From Solirubrobacteraceae bacterium (GTDB lineage Bacteria > Actinomycetota > Thermoleophilia > Solirubrobacterales > Solirubrobacteraceae): a stretch of 6,448 bases of DNA. This document shows positions 1 through 5,415 of the stretch, piece by piece. Position numbers and translations under genes: made by a program. How positions within the stretch are numbered: position 1 is the first letter of the stretch; each line of letters starts with the position of its first letter. Where the stretch lies: NCBI GenBank assembly GCA_025935735.1, contig JAICUS010000355.1:1-6448 (forward strand). The letters run 5' to 3'. Under the pieces are notes generated by a model. It was not told the origin of the DNA and did no database searches. It saw nothing but the letters and a program-made list of their open reading frames with translations.

Positions 1-28
1 AGTGTGGGCCACTAAGATTAGCGAGTAG

Positions 29-40
29 TTGCGCGCGCAA
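29..40. promoter_or_regulatory. 12-bp perfect palindrome upstream of the first gene
   Basis: TTGCGCGCGCAA is its own reverse complement and lies 43 bp before the ATG at 83. The half-site TTGCGC recurs at 63-68. The placement suits a dimeric repressor operator, but alternating GC is common by chance in this genome, so the function is only inferred. No regulator gene is visible in the window. Confidence 0.3.
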
Positions 41-68
41 TGTGATGCCGGACACACGCCGATTGCGC

Positions 69-74
69 TAGGTT
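69..74 (+). promoter_or_regulatory. Possible -10 element (TAGGTT) for a leaderless transcript
   Basis: TAGGTT fits the actinobacterial TANNNT -10 pattern and sits exactly 8 nt before ATG 83, which would place the transcript start at or next to the start codon. There is no convincing Shine-Dalgarno sequence before this ATG, consistent with leaderless translation. No clear -35 element is seen. A second TANNNT (TAAGAT, 13-18) could give a leadered transcript instead. Confidence 0.35.
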
Positions 75-82
75 CACGGCTC

Positions 83-1819
83 ATGGCCGTCCCCCGCCTG
101 CGCGCACCCTCCGTCCAGCCCGGCGGGTCGTTGCGCCAGGCGGCCGGGCTCGCCTCCGACGAGATCGAGCTCTACCACCGCACGTACACGACGCTGCTGC
201 GCTCGTCGGGCGAGACGCGGTTGCGGGTGCTCGAGCCCTCGCACGCGGCGATGCACTCCAGCCTGCACTCGCTGGCCCTCGCGCCCGAGGAGCCGGACCT
301 CGGCGCGTTCCTGTATGCGCTCAAGCGGCTGCCGGTGCCCATCTGGCGGGCGAGCACGATCGTCATGGGCCAGGAGGCCGTGGCGTTCGAGCGCGCCGGG
401 ATCGGCCGCATCGAGGACTGGGAGCCGCTCGAGGCGCCCGCCCGGCGGCGGCGCTGGTACGACTCGGGGCGCGGCACGCTGGCGGTGCTGCTGGCGTCCA
501 CGTCCGACCTCGACGACGTCATCCCGACGCTCGTGGCCTACCAGCTCGAGTGGAACAAGCTGCACGCGCTGCTGCGCGGGGCGAGCCTGCCGGAGGCGGT
601 CGAGCCCGAGGACCTGGCCGAGCACGTGGGCGGCGCGGCCGACGACTGGTCGCGCGTGCGCGACGGCTGGGCGGACGGGCTCACCGGCTTCGTGGCCGAG
701 GCGCGCGAGCGGCGGCTGAACCTGCGCATCCGCATGCTCGGCGGCTCCCAGGCGGGCTACGCGCGGCTGACCCGCCGCTGGTGGGCGCCCGTCCGGGCCA
801 CGCTGACCGACCGCGGGCTCTCGGACCGGCCGATGTACTTCGTCTCCTCCAACACCCACTCGCTGGTGAACCTGGTCACCACCACCGCGGGCGCGCGCGA
901 GCAGGAGATCCTCGACTTCGTCGTGGACCGCGGGCCCGACTACCTGGTGGAGGAGCTCGAGCGCTTCCGCGACGGGCGCACCGAGGGCTCGTGGGAGAAC
1001 TTCCTCTACTACGGCGCGCGGCTGTTCTACGAGGCCCAGCCCGAGGACGGCCCGGTGTGGGAGCGCCGCCGCGCGCACGAGCGCGAGGTGGGCGTGACGC
1101 ACCTGTCCTCGCGCACCGGCCTGCGCGTGTCGGCGCAGGTGGTGGAGCTGGACAAGCTCGACCCGGCGGGGCTGGACTCGCGGCTGGGTCCGATCGACCC
1201 CGAGCGCCTGGCCCGCTGCCCGGCGGTGGTGGTGAACATCGAGTATCCGCTCGGGCTGGCGGCCTACAACATCCTGCGCGAGATCGCCTCCGCGCACGAC
1301 ACGCTGCGCGGGGTCTATGTGCTCGGCAAGGCGGCGACGCTGAACGCCGACGTGGGCGACGTGCTGATCTCCGGCGTCATCCACGACGAGCACTCGGGCT
1401 CGACCTACTGGCTCGACAACGCGTTCTCCTTCGACGACATCGCGCCGTACCTGGTCTTCGGCTCGGGGCTGGACAACCAGCGCGCGGTGACGGTGAAGTC
1501 GACGTTCCTGCAGAACCGCGAGTACCTCGACTTCTACTACCGAGAGGCGTACACGGTGGTCGAGATGGAGGCCGGGCCGTTCTGCAACGCGGTCTACGAG
1601 ATCGCCGACGCCGACCGCTACCCGTCCGGCGAGGCGGTCAACTTCGCCAAGCTGCCGATCGACCTCGGGATCATCCACTACGCCTCTGACACGCCGTACA
1701 CGCAGGCGCGCACGCTCGGCGCCCGCGGGCTGTCCTACTACGGCATGGACTCCACCTACGCCTCCTCGGTGGCGATCCTGCGGCGGATCTTCTCCCTGGA
1801 AGGCATCTACGACGGCTGA
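83..1819 (+). CDS. Uncharacterised protein with nucleoside-phosphorylase-like C-terminal domain
   Basis: This gene encodes a 578-residue protein from ATG 83. An in-frame TTG at 29 would add 18 residues of low-complexity lead, so I prefer the ATG. The first ~380 residues are mostly helical and match no named domain I know; conserved-looking blocks include ELYHRTYTTLLRSSG (~29-43) and DVIPTLVAYQLEWNKLH (145-161). The last ~200 residues resemble the nucleoside phosphorylase/nucleosidase fold. They contain a buried strand VVVNIEYPLGLAAYNIL (~382-398), GKAATLNADVGDVLIS (415-430) like the family's GDVVI region, VEMEAGPF (493-500) like the ribose-binding Met-Glu motif, and a late SD pair (S535/D536) where the family has its catalytic Asp. 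The activity is therefore inferred to be N-glycosidic bond cleavage or phosphorolysis, with unknown substrate. No signal peptide or membrane segment is visible, so it is probably cytosolic. It resembles an uncharacterised DUF family (possibly DUF6909, from memory). The 3' end overlaps the convergent phosphoesterase gene by 13 bp. Confidence 0.85.
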   Translation: MAVPRLRAPSVQPGGSLRQAAGLASDEIELYHRTYTTLLRSSGETRLRVLEPSHAAMHSSLHSLALAPEEPDLGAFLYALKRLPVPIWRASTIVMGQEAVAFERAGIGRIEDWEPLEAPARRRRWYDSGRGTLAVLLASTSDLDDVIPTLVAYQLEWNKLHALLRGASLPEAVEPEDLAEHVGGAADDWSRVRDGWADGLTGFVAEARERRLNLRIRMLGGSQAGYARLTRRWWAPVRATLTDRGLSDRPMYFVSSNTHSLVNLVTTTAGAREQEILDFVVDRGPDYLVEELERFRDGRTEGSWENFLYYGARLFYEAQPEDGPVWERRRAHEREVGVTHLSSRTGLRVSAQVVELDKLDPAGLDSRLGPIDPERLARCPAVVVNIEYPLGLAAYNILREIASAHDTLRGVYVLGKAATLNADVGDVLISGVIHDEHSGSTYWLDNAFSFDDIAPYLVFGSGLDNQRAVTVKSTFLQNREYLDFYYREAYTVVEMEAGPFCNAVYEIADADRYPSGEAVNFAKLPIDLGIIHYASDTPYTQARTLGARGLSYYGMDSTYASSVAILRRIFSLEGIYDG

Positions 1820-2634
1820 GCCGCCCGCAGGGTGAGGATCACCACCTCGGGCGGGGCGAGGAAGCGGATCGGCAGCCCGCTCGTGCCCACGCCGTGCGTG
1901 ACGTAGAGGTGGCGGCCGCCCTCGACGATGTGCCCGCGGGCGTAGCGCTCGCCGTAGCGGCTCGGCATCAGCGGCCGGCGCAGGAGCGGGATCGCCACCT
2001 GGCCGCCGTGGGTGTGGCCGGACAGAGTGAGCGAGACGCGGCCGGGGATGCGCGGGAACGTGTCCGGGTCGTGGCTGAGCACGATCATCGGCTCGCCGTG
2101 CGGGACCTGCGCGAGCGCCCGCGGGATGTCGGGCGCGCGGAAGCGCAGGTCGGCGAGGCCGACGATCCAGAACCCGCCGAGCTCGACGGCCTCGTCCTCG
2201 AGCACCGGGATGCCCTGGGCGTCGAGCGCCCGCCAGATGCGGTCGCCCGAGTGGCGCCAGTCGTGGTTGCCCATGACCGCGAAGGTCCCTTTCGGCGCGC
2301 GGAGCCGCCCGAGCTGCTCGGCCACCGCCTCGGGCGCGAGCCGGCGCCGCAGGATCTGGCTGGAGTCGAGATAGTCGCCGAGCAGCAGGTGGACGTCGGG
2401 CGCCTGGGCGTTGAGCGTGTCCGCCACCCGCGCGACCGCGTCCAGGCCGGCGTAGGGCACGCCCGCGTGGAGGTCTGACGCGATGCCGAGCCGGAGCCCG
2501 TCGAGGTGCTGCGGCCAGTGCGGCGGGTGCAGCTCGACCTGGCGCACGACGAGCCGCCGCGGCTCGACCCAGCCGGCATAGACGCCCAGCGCGGCGGTCG
2601 CGACGGCGCCGCCGGCGAGCGTCAGCCGCCGCAC
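1807..2634 (-). CDS. YkuE/YaeI-type metallophosphoesterase
   Basis: This is a 275-residue calcineurin-like metallophosphoesterase carrying the full dinuclear-metal motif set: SDLH (D54, H56), GDYLD (D87), GNHD (N123, H124), SHDPD (H188) and GHTHGGQ (H207, H209). The closing THGVGTSGLPIRF (246-258) is typical of the YkuE/YaeI branch. The N-terminus has an Arg pair (R2, R3) followed by a hydrophobic stretch (~4-21), resembling a short Tat-type signal or membrane anchor, so the enzyme is probably exported or anchored facing outward. Family members hydrolyse phosphoesters and some act on lipid or cell-envelope substrates; the substrate here cannot be read from sequence. The GTG start is preceded by GAGG with about 4 nt spacing. 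It begins 19 nt after the kinase stop codon, so the two are probably co-transcribed. The stop codon lies inside the end of the convergent gene. Confidence 0.93.
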   Translation of the reverse strand: MRRLTLAGGAVATAALGVYAGWVEPRRLVVRQVELHPPHWPQHLDGLRLGIASDLHAGVPYAGLDAVARVADTLNAQAPDVHLLLGDYLDSSQILRRRLAPEAVAEQLGRLRAPKGTFAVMGNHDWRHSGDRIWRALDAQGIPVLEDEAVELGGFWIVGLADLRFRAPDIPRALAQVPHGEPMIVLSHDPDTFPRIPGRVSLTLSGHTHGGQVAIPLLRRPLMPSRYGERYARGHIVEGGRHLYVTHGVGTSGLPIRFLAPPEVVILTLRAAQPS

Positions 2635-2653
2635 GCGACCTCGTCGCGCCGCC

Positions 2654-3520
2654 TCACGCGGTCACCTCCGCCCGGCGCGGCATCCCGCCCCGCGCGCCCT
2701 CGCGCGTCGTCGACCGGGCGGCGGCGGCGATGGCGAAGCGCGCGGCCTCGGCCAGCGGGCGCCCGGCGGCCAGCTCCGCGGCGAGCGCGCCGTTGAGCGC
2801 GTCGCCGGCGCCGGTGGTGTCGACGACGTCGACCTCCGGCGCGGGCAGACGCTCGGCGCCCTCGCCGTCGAGCAGCAGCGCGCCGGCGCCCCCGAGCGTG
2901 ATCAGCACGGGCGCGCCGGTGCGCTCGCGCAGCGCGCGGGCGGCGGCCTCCGGATCCTCCTCGCCGGTGAGCTGCGCCGCCTCGGTGGCGTTGGGCGTGA
3001 GGATCGGCCGGGCCGCGAGCACGGCCTCGGGGATGGGGCGCGCGGGCGCGGGGTTGAGGATCGTCGTCCATCCGGCCGCCGCCGCGCCGGCGACCACGGC
3101 CGCGTCGGGTACCTCGAAGCCCAGCAGCAGCACGCCCTCGCCCTCCAGGCGCGGCACGTGCGCAGCGCCCAGCCGGCCGTTCGCGCCGGCGGCGATCGCG
3201 ATCTGGTTCTCGCCGGCGGCATCCACCACGATCAGCGCCACCCCGGTCGCGGCGTCGTCCATCCGCACCACGCCGGAGACGTCGATCCCCTCGTCCCGGA
3301 GCTCGGCCACCGCGGCGTCGCCGAGCTCGTCCGCCCCGACCGCGCCGACCATCGCCACCCGCGCGCCCAGCCGCGCGGCGGCCACCGCCTGGTTGGCCCC
3401 CTTGCCGCCGCCATGGCGGGCGAAACGGCCGCCTGACACCGTCTCGCCGGGGCCGGGAAGCCGCTCGGTGACGACCACGAGGTCGGCGTTGATCGACCCG
3501 ACGACGACGACCCGAGGCAC
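2654..3520 (-). CDS. rbsK: Ribokinase (PfkB family sugar kinase)
   Basis: This kinase phosphorylates a sugar, most likely ribose to ribose 5-phosphate, with ATP in the cytosol. From GTG 3520 it is 288 residues, close to the usual ~300. Motifs in order are GSINADLVV (8-16; N11 and D13 contact the sugar), GGGKGANQA (37-45), NPAPA (156-160), PNATE (176-180), TLGGAGALL (208-216) and DTTGAGD (234-240) with catalytic base D240. The tail GARGGMPRRAEV (275-286) matches the ribokinase monovalent-cation/nucleotide region. The frame stays open upstream to a GTG at 3562, but those 14 extra residues (including KGSDPF) are encoded by a palindromic repeat, and family members begin right at the VVVVGS strand, so 3520 is preferred. 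GTG 3520 has no proper Shine-Dalgarno; a TATCTT hexamer 7 nt upstream suggests a leaderless start. Another PfkB sugar substrate is possible, but the motif set is closest to RbsK. Confidence 0.9.
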   Translation of the reverse strand: MPRVVVVGSINADLVVVTERLPGPGETVSGGRFARHGGGKGANQAVAAARLGARVAMVGAVGADELGDAAVAELRDEGIDVSGVVRMDDAATGVALIVVDAAGENQIAIAAGANGRLGAAHVPRLEGEGVLLLGFEVPDAAVVAGAAAAGWTTILNPAPARPIPEAVLAARPILTPNATEAAQLTGEEDPEAAARALRERTGAPVLITLGGAGALLLDGEGAERLPAPEVDVVDTTGAGDALNGALAAELAAGRPLAEAARFAIAAAARSTTREGARGGMPRRAEVTA

Positions 3521-3527
3521 CCGCCCA

Positions 3528-3533
3528 AAGATA
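3528..3533 (-). promoter_or_regulatory. Possible -10 element (TATCTT) for the ribokinase gene
   Basis: On the minus strand TATCTT fits TANNNT and ends 7 nt before GTG 3520. Its first TA comes from the edge of palindrome copy 1, so the repeat may have created or completed this promoter. No recognisable -35 is present at 16-18 nt further upstream. Confidence 0.3.
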
Positions 3534-3552
3534 AAGGGGTCAGACCCCTTTA
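3532..3552. repeat. Palindromic repeat, copy 1
   Basis: This is a perfect 21-bp palindrome with arms TAAAGGGGTC / GACCCCTTTA around a central A at 3542. It is AT-tipped and unlike the surrounding GC-rich coding style. Read as protein on the minus strand it gives the KGSDPF peptide seen at the extended N-terminus of the kinase frame. It lies 11 bp upstream of the chosen kinase start. Confidence 0.9.
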
Positions 3553-3559
3553 GCTTGCG

Positions 3560-3588
3560 CACCTAAAGGGGTCTGACCCCTTTAGGTG
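3560..3588. repeat. Palindromic repeat, copy 2 (inverted relative to copy 1)
   Basis: This is a perfect 29-bp palindrome with 14-bp arms around a central T at 3574, sharing the same core as copy 1. The central base is T instead of A, so the copies are in opposite orientation: 3532-3553 is the exact reverse complement of 3563-3584. Centres are 32 bp apart and the spacer is CTTGCGCAC. The TAA stop of the upstream DUF202 gene (3582-3584) is inside this copy. Confidence 0.9.
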
Positions 3589-3848
3589 GCGCCGGCCACG
3601 ATGGCGGCGGCGGCGATGGCAGCGACCACGGTGAGGGCGGAGAGGGCGCGGAGCAGCCGCGGGCGCTCGGCCGGGTGGCGGGAGCTCTCGTACGCCACGG
3701 CGGCCGCGGCCACGAGGATCGCGCCGGCGACGCTGCCGACGAGCCGGCCGGCGTGCAGGAACAGCGCGCCGAGCACGGCCAGCGCGAGCGCCGAGCGCTG
3801 CCAGGCCAGCGCGGTCCGCTCGGTGTAGCCGCTGCTGCGCTCAGCCAT
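3582..3848 (-). CDS. Small DUF202-family membrane protein
   Basis: This 88-residue protein has the DUF202 signature YTERTALAWQRSALALAVLG (8-27), matching the family pattern in which an ERT-x-LAW-x-R stretch leads into the first membrane helix. Predicted membrane segments are at about 19-32, 37-53 and 68-86, giving a three-helix inner-membrane protein with almost no soluble part. The function of DUF202 proteins is not established; some occur as pairs, as with E. coli YidG and YidH. The ATG at 3848 overlaps the stop codon of the preceding DUF202 gene (8-nt overlap), so translation is probably coupled. Its stop codon TAA is provided by palindromic repeat copy 2, so the extreme C-terminus may have been set by a repeat insertion. 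Confidence 0.82.
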   Translation of the reverse strand: MAERSSGYTERTALAWQRSALALAVLGALFLHAGRLVGSVAGAILVAAAAVAYESSRHPAERPRLLRALSALTVVAAIAAAAIVAGAT

Positions 3849-4179
3849 GGACCGCGTCGACGATGACCAGCACCGCGATCGCCACGGCCATCACCGCCAG
3901 CCCGTAGGCCAGCACCCGCGGCGGCCCGGCCGGGAGCGGCCTGCCGAGCCGCATCGCCTCCTCGTTGGCCTCCCAGCGCCGGTAGCTGACCGCCGCCAGC
4001 CCGCCGCCGAGCGCGATCGGCGGCAGCGACACGCACAGCCGGATCGCCTCCGAGTCGAAGTGCAGCAATTGCGCCGCCGCCAGCCCGCCGCCCACCAGCG
4101 CGAGCGCCGTGCGATTCCAGGCCAGGTAGGTGCGCTCGTTGGCGAGCGTGAAGCGCGGATCGGGCTCCTCGCCTTCCAT
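3841..4179 (-). CDS. YidH-like DUF202 membrane protein
   Basis: This 112-residue inner-membrane protein begins with DPRFTLANERTYLAWNRTALALVGGG (7-32), the hallmark of the YidH branch of DUF202. Three hydrophobic segments follow at about 24-41, 46-66 and 89-110. Between segments 2 and 3 lies a charged loop (RRWEANEEAMRLGRPLP, 67-83), as in YidH. The length is close to E. coli YidH (about 115). The family's biochemical role is unknown, so no function is assigned. ATG 4179 is the only sensible start; it has at best a weak purine-rich sequence in front and a TAGGCT hexamer 9 nt upstream, suggesting a leaderless transcript. It is the first gene of the minus-strand block and diverges from the YcaQ-type gene across 27 bp. 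Confidence 0.88.
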   Translation of the reverse strand: MEGEEPDPRFTLANERTYLAWNRTALALVGGGLAAAQLLHFDSEAIRLCVSLPPIALGGGLAAVSYRRWEANEEAMRLGRPLPAGPPRVLAYGLAVMAVAIAVLVIVDAVHG

Positions 4180-4206
4180 CCCGCTCAGAGCCTAAGGTGC
4201 GCGGCC
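4180..4206. promoter_or_regulatory. Compact divergent promoter region with overlapping -10-like hexamers
   Basis: Only 27 bp separate the divergent start codons at 4179 (-) and 4207 (+). On the plus strand TAAGGT (4193-4198) is 8 nt from GTG 4207. On the minus strand TAGGCT (4194-4189) is 9 nt from ATG 4179. The two hexamers share the central TA at 4193-4194. Any -35 elements would have to lie inside the opposite genes. AAGG at 4194-4197 could instead be a Shine-Dalgarno for the plus-strand gene (9 nt spacing), but not if transcription starts after it. Confidence 0.4.
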
Positions 4207-5415
4207 GTGCTCCGTGTCCCCGTGGTCAACGCCCGCCGCCTCGCGGTGCGCAACCAGCGCCTCTCCGGCCCCCGCCGCCCGCGCACGGAGCTGCTCGAGA
4301 CCTGCCACGCGCTGCGCTGCCTGCAGCTCGACCCGACGGCGGTCGTCGCCCGCTCGCACCTGCTGGTCCTCTTCTCCCGCCACGGCGCGTTCGACGAGCG
4401 CCGGCTCGAGCGCCTGGCCTACGGCGAGCGGCGGCTGTTCGAGTACTGGGCCCACGAGGCCTCGCTCGTGCTGGCCGAGGACCTGCCGCTGCACCGCTGG
4501 GAGATGCGCACCTGGCCGCGCGGCGACGGCGCCTGGGTGAAGCGGATCGTCGCCTGGGCCGACTCGCAGGCGGCCTTCCGCGCGCAGGTCCTCGCGCGGC
4601 TGGAGCAGGAGGGGCCGCTGCGTACGAGCGAGATCGAGGACACCGCGACCGAGCCCTGGGGCTCGGGCGGCTGGAGCAACGAGCGCAACGTCGCCCGCAT
4701 GCTCGAGGTGCTGTGGGTGCGCGGGCAGGTGGGCGTCTCGCGGCGCGAGGGCGGCCAGCGGCTGTGGGACCTGATGGAGCGCTGCCTGCCGCCGGACGCG
4801 CCGGACGGCGAGCTGCCGGAGCCGGCGATGACGCGCCGGGCGGCCGAGTTCGCCATCCGCGCGCTCGGCGTCGCCCGCCCAGGCCACATCCGCGCCCACT
4901 TCACCCGCGGCCGCTACCCGGGGCTGGCGGACGCGCTGGCCGCGCTGCAGAAGGACGGCGCGATCGAGCGCGTCGCCGTCGACGGGCTGGGCGACGACTG
5001 GTGGGTCCACGCCGAGGACGCGGGCTTCCTCCAGGATCCCGGCGACTTCCGCCCGCGCACCGTCCTGCTCTCGCCGTTCGACAACCTCATCTGCGACCGC
5101 TCCCGCACCGAGCGGCTGTTCGGCTTCTCCCACCGCCTGGAGATCTACACGCCCCGGGCCAAGCGCCGCTGGGGCTACTTCGTCCTGCCGGTGCTCGACG
5201 GCGACCGGCTCGTCGCCCGCGCGGACCTGGCGCTCGACCGCAAGGCCGGCCGTCTCGTCGTCCACGCCGTCCACGCCGAGCCGCGCCTGCCCCGCGGCAA
5301 GCGCCTGCCGCGCGCCATCCGCCGCGAGCTCGAGCGCCTCGCCGCCTGGCGCGGGGCGAGCGAGATCGAGGTCCGCACCGCGCCCGACGCCTGGCGGCCC
5401 GTGCTCGCCGTCTAA
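4207..5415 (+). CDS. ycaQ: YcaQ/AlkX-like DNA glycosylase (HTH_42 winged-helix family)
   Basis: This 402-residue protein belongs to the YcaQ/AlkZ superfamily of HTH-based DNA glycosylases, which excise bulky alkylated bases and unhook interstrand crosslinks. Q40-L41-D42 in CLQLDPTAVVARSHL matches the Q-x-D catalytic motif described for the YcaQ (AlkX) branch, as opposed to Q-x-Q in AlkZ self-resistance enzymes. Other family landmarks are RLFEYWAHEASLV (76-88), central winged-helix segments, and LLSPFDNLICDR (287-298) followed by LEIYTPRAKRRWGYFVLPVLDGDRLVARADL, the characteristic C-terminal barrel region. The length is near the usual ~400. GTG 4207 is chosen for its spacing from TAAGGT/AAGG and because homologues begin shortly before the ARRLAVRNQRL helix; GTG 4222 is an alternative. 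The frame is open much further upstream, but only as antisense to the DUF202 genes. Its stop codon overlaps the convergent neighbour by 4 bp. Confidence 0.92.
   Translation: MLRVPVVNARRLAVRNQRLSGPRRPRTELLETCHALRCLQLDPTAVVARSHLLVLFSRHGAFDERRLERLAYGERRLFEYWAHEASLVLAEDLPLHRWEMRTWPRGDGAWVKRIVAWADSQAAFRAQVLARLEQEGPLRTSEIEDTATEPWGSGGWSNERNVARMLEVLWVRGQVGVSRREGGQRLWDLMERCLPPDAPDGELPEPAMTRRAAEFAIRALGVARPGHIRAHFTRGRYPGLADALAALQKDGAIERVAVDGLGDDWWVHAEDAGFLQDPGDFRPRTVLLSPFDNLICDRSRTERLFGFSHRLEIYTPRAKRRWGYFVLPVLDGDRLVARADLALDRKAGRLVVHAVHAEPRLPRGKRLPRAIRRELERLAAWRGASEIEVRTAPDAWRPVLAV

Larger units (their letters stand above)
3532..3588 (-). terminator. Possible hairpin terminator or attenuator formed by the repeat pair
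   Basis: In a minus-strand transcript leaving the DUF202 genes, copy 2 folds into a ~13-bp stem with a 3-nt loop. Alternatively, the two copies pair with each other as a 22-bp stem with a 9-nt loop. Either is strong enough to impede polymerase or block exonucleases. A long U-tract is lacking (only UUUA and UCUUU follow), so intrinsic termination is uncertain. The structure is symmetric and could work from either strand. Confidence 0.4.

Noticed and set aside
74..1678. 534-codon open frame antisense to the first gene
   Set aside because: It is a high-GC shadow: the translation is dominated by Arg, Val, Gly and His without domain motifs, while the plus-strand frame has coherent motifs and normal amino acid use.
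550..1689. 379-codon plus-strand frame inside the first gene
   Set aside because: It is an alternate frame rich in Arg/Ala/Gly, lying wholly within a well-supported gene.
1813..1823. Small dyad CGGCTGAGCCG at the end of the first gene as a terminator
   Set aside because: The stem is only 4-5 bp with no T-tract, which is expected by chance at this GC content.
2730..3566. 278-codon plus-strand frame opposite the ribokinase
   Set aside because: It is Ser/Ala/Pro/Thr-rich shadow sequence; the minus strand carries the complete ribokinase motif series.
3563..4036. 157-codon minus-strand frame across both DUF202 genes
   Set aside because: It is out of frame with both DUF202 genes, has no hydrophobic helix pattern and no motif.
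3847..4206. N-terminal extension of the glycosylase frame to ATG 3847
   Set aside because: The extra 120 residues are antisense to the YidH-like gene and are Arg/His/Gln-rich without similarity to the family; the family domain starts just after GTG 4207.
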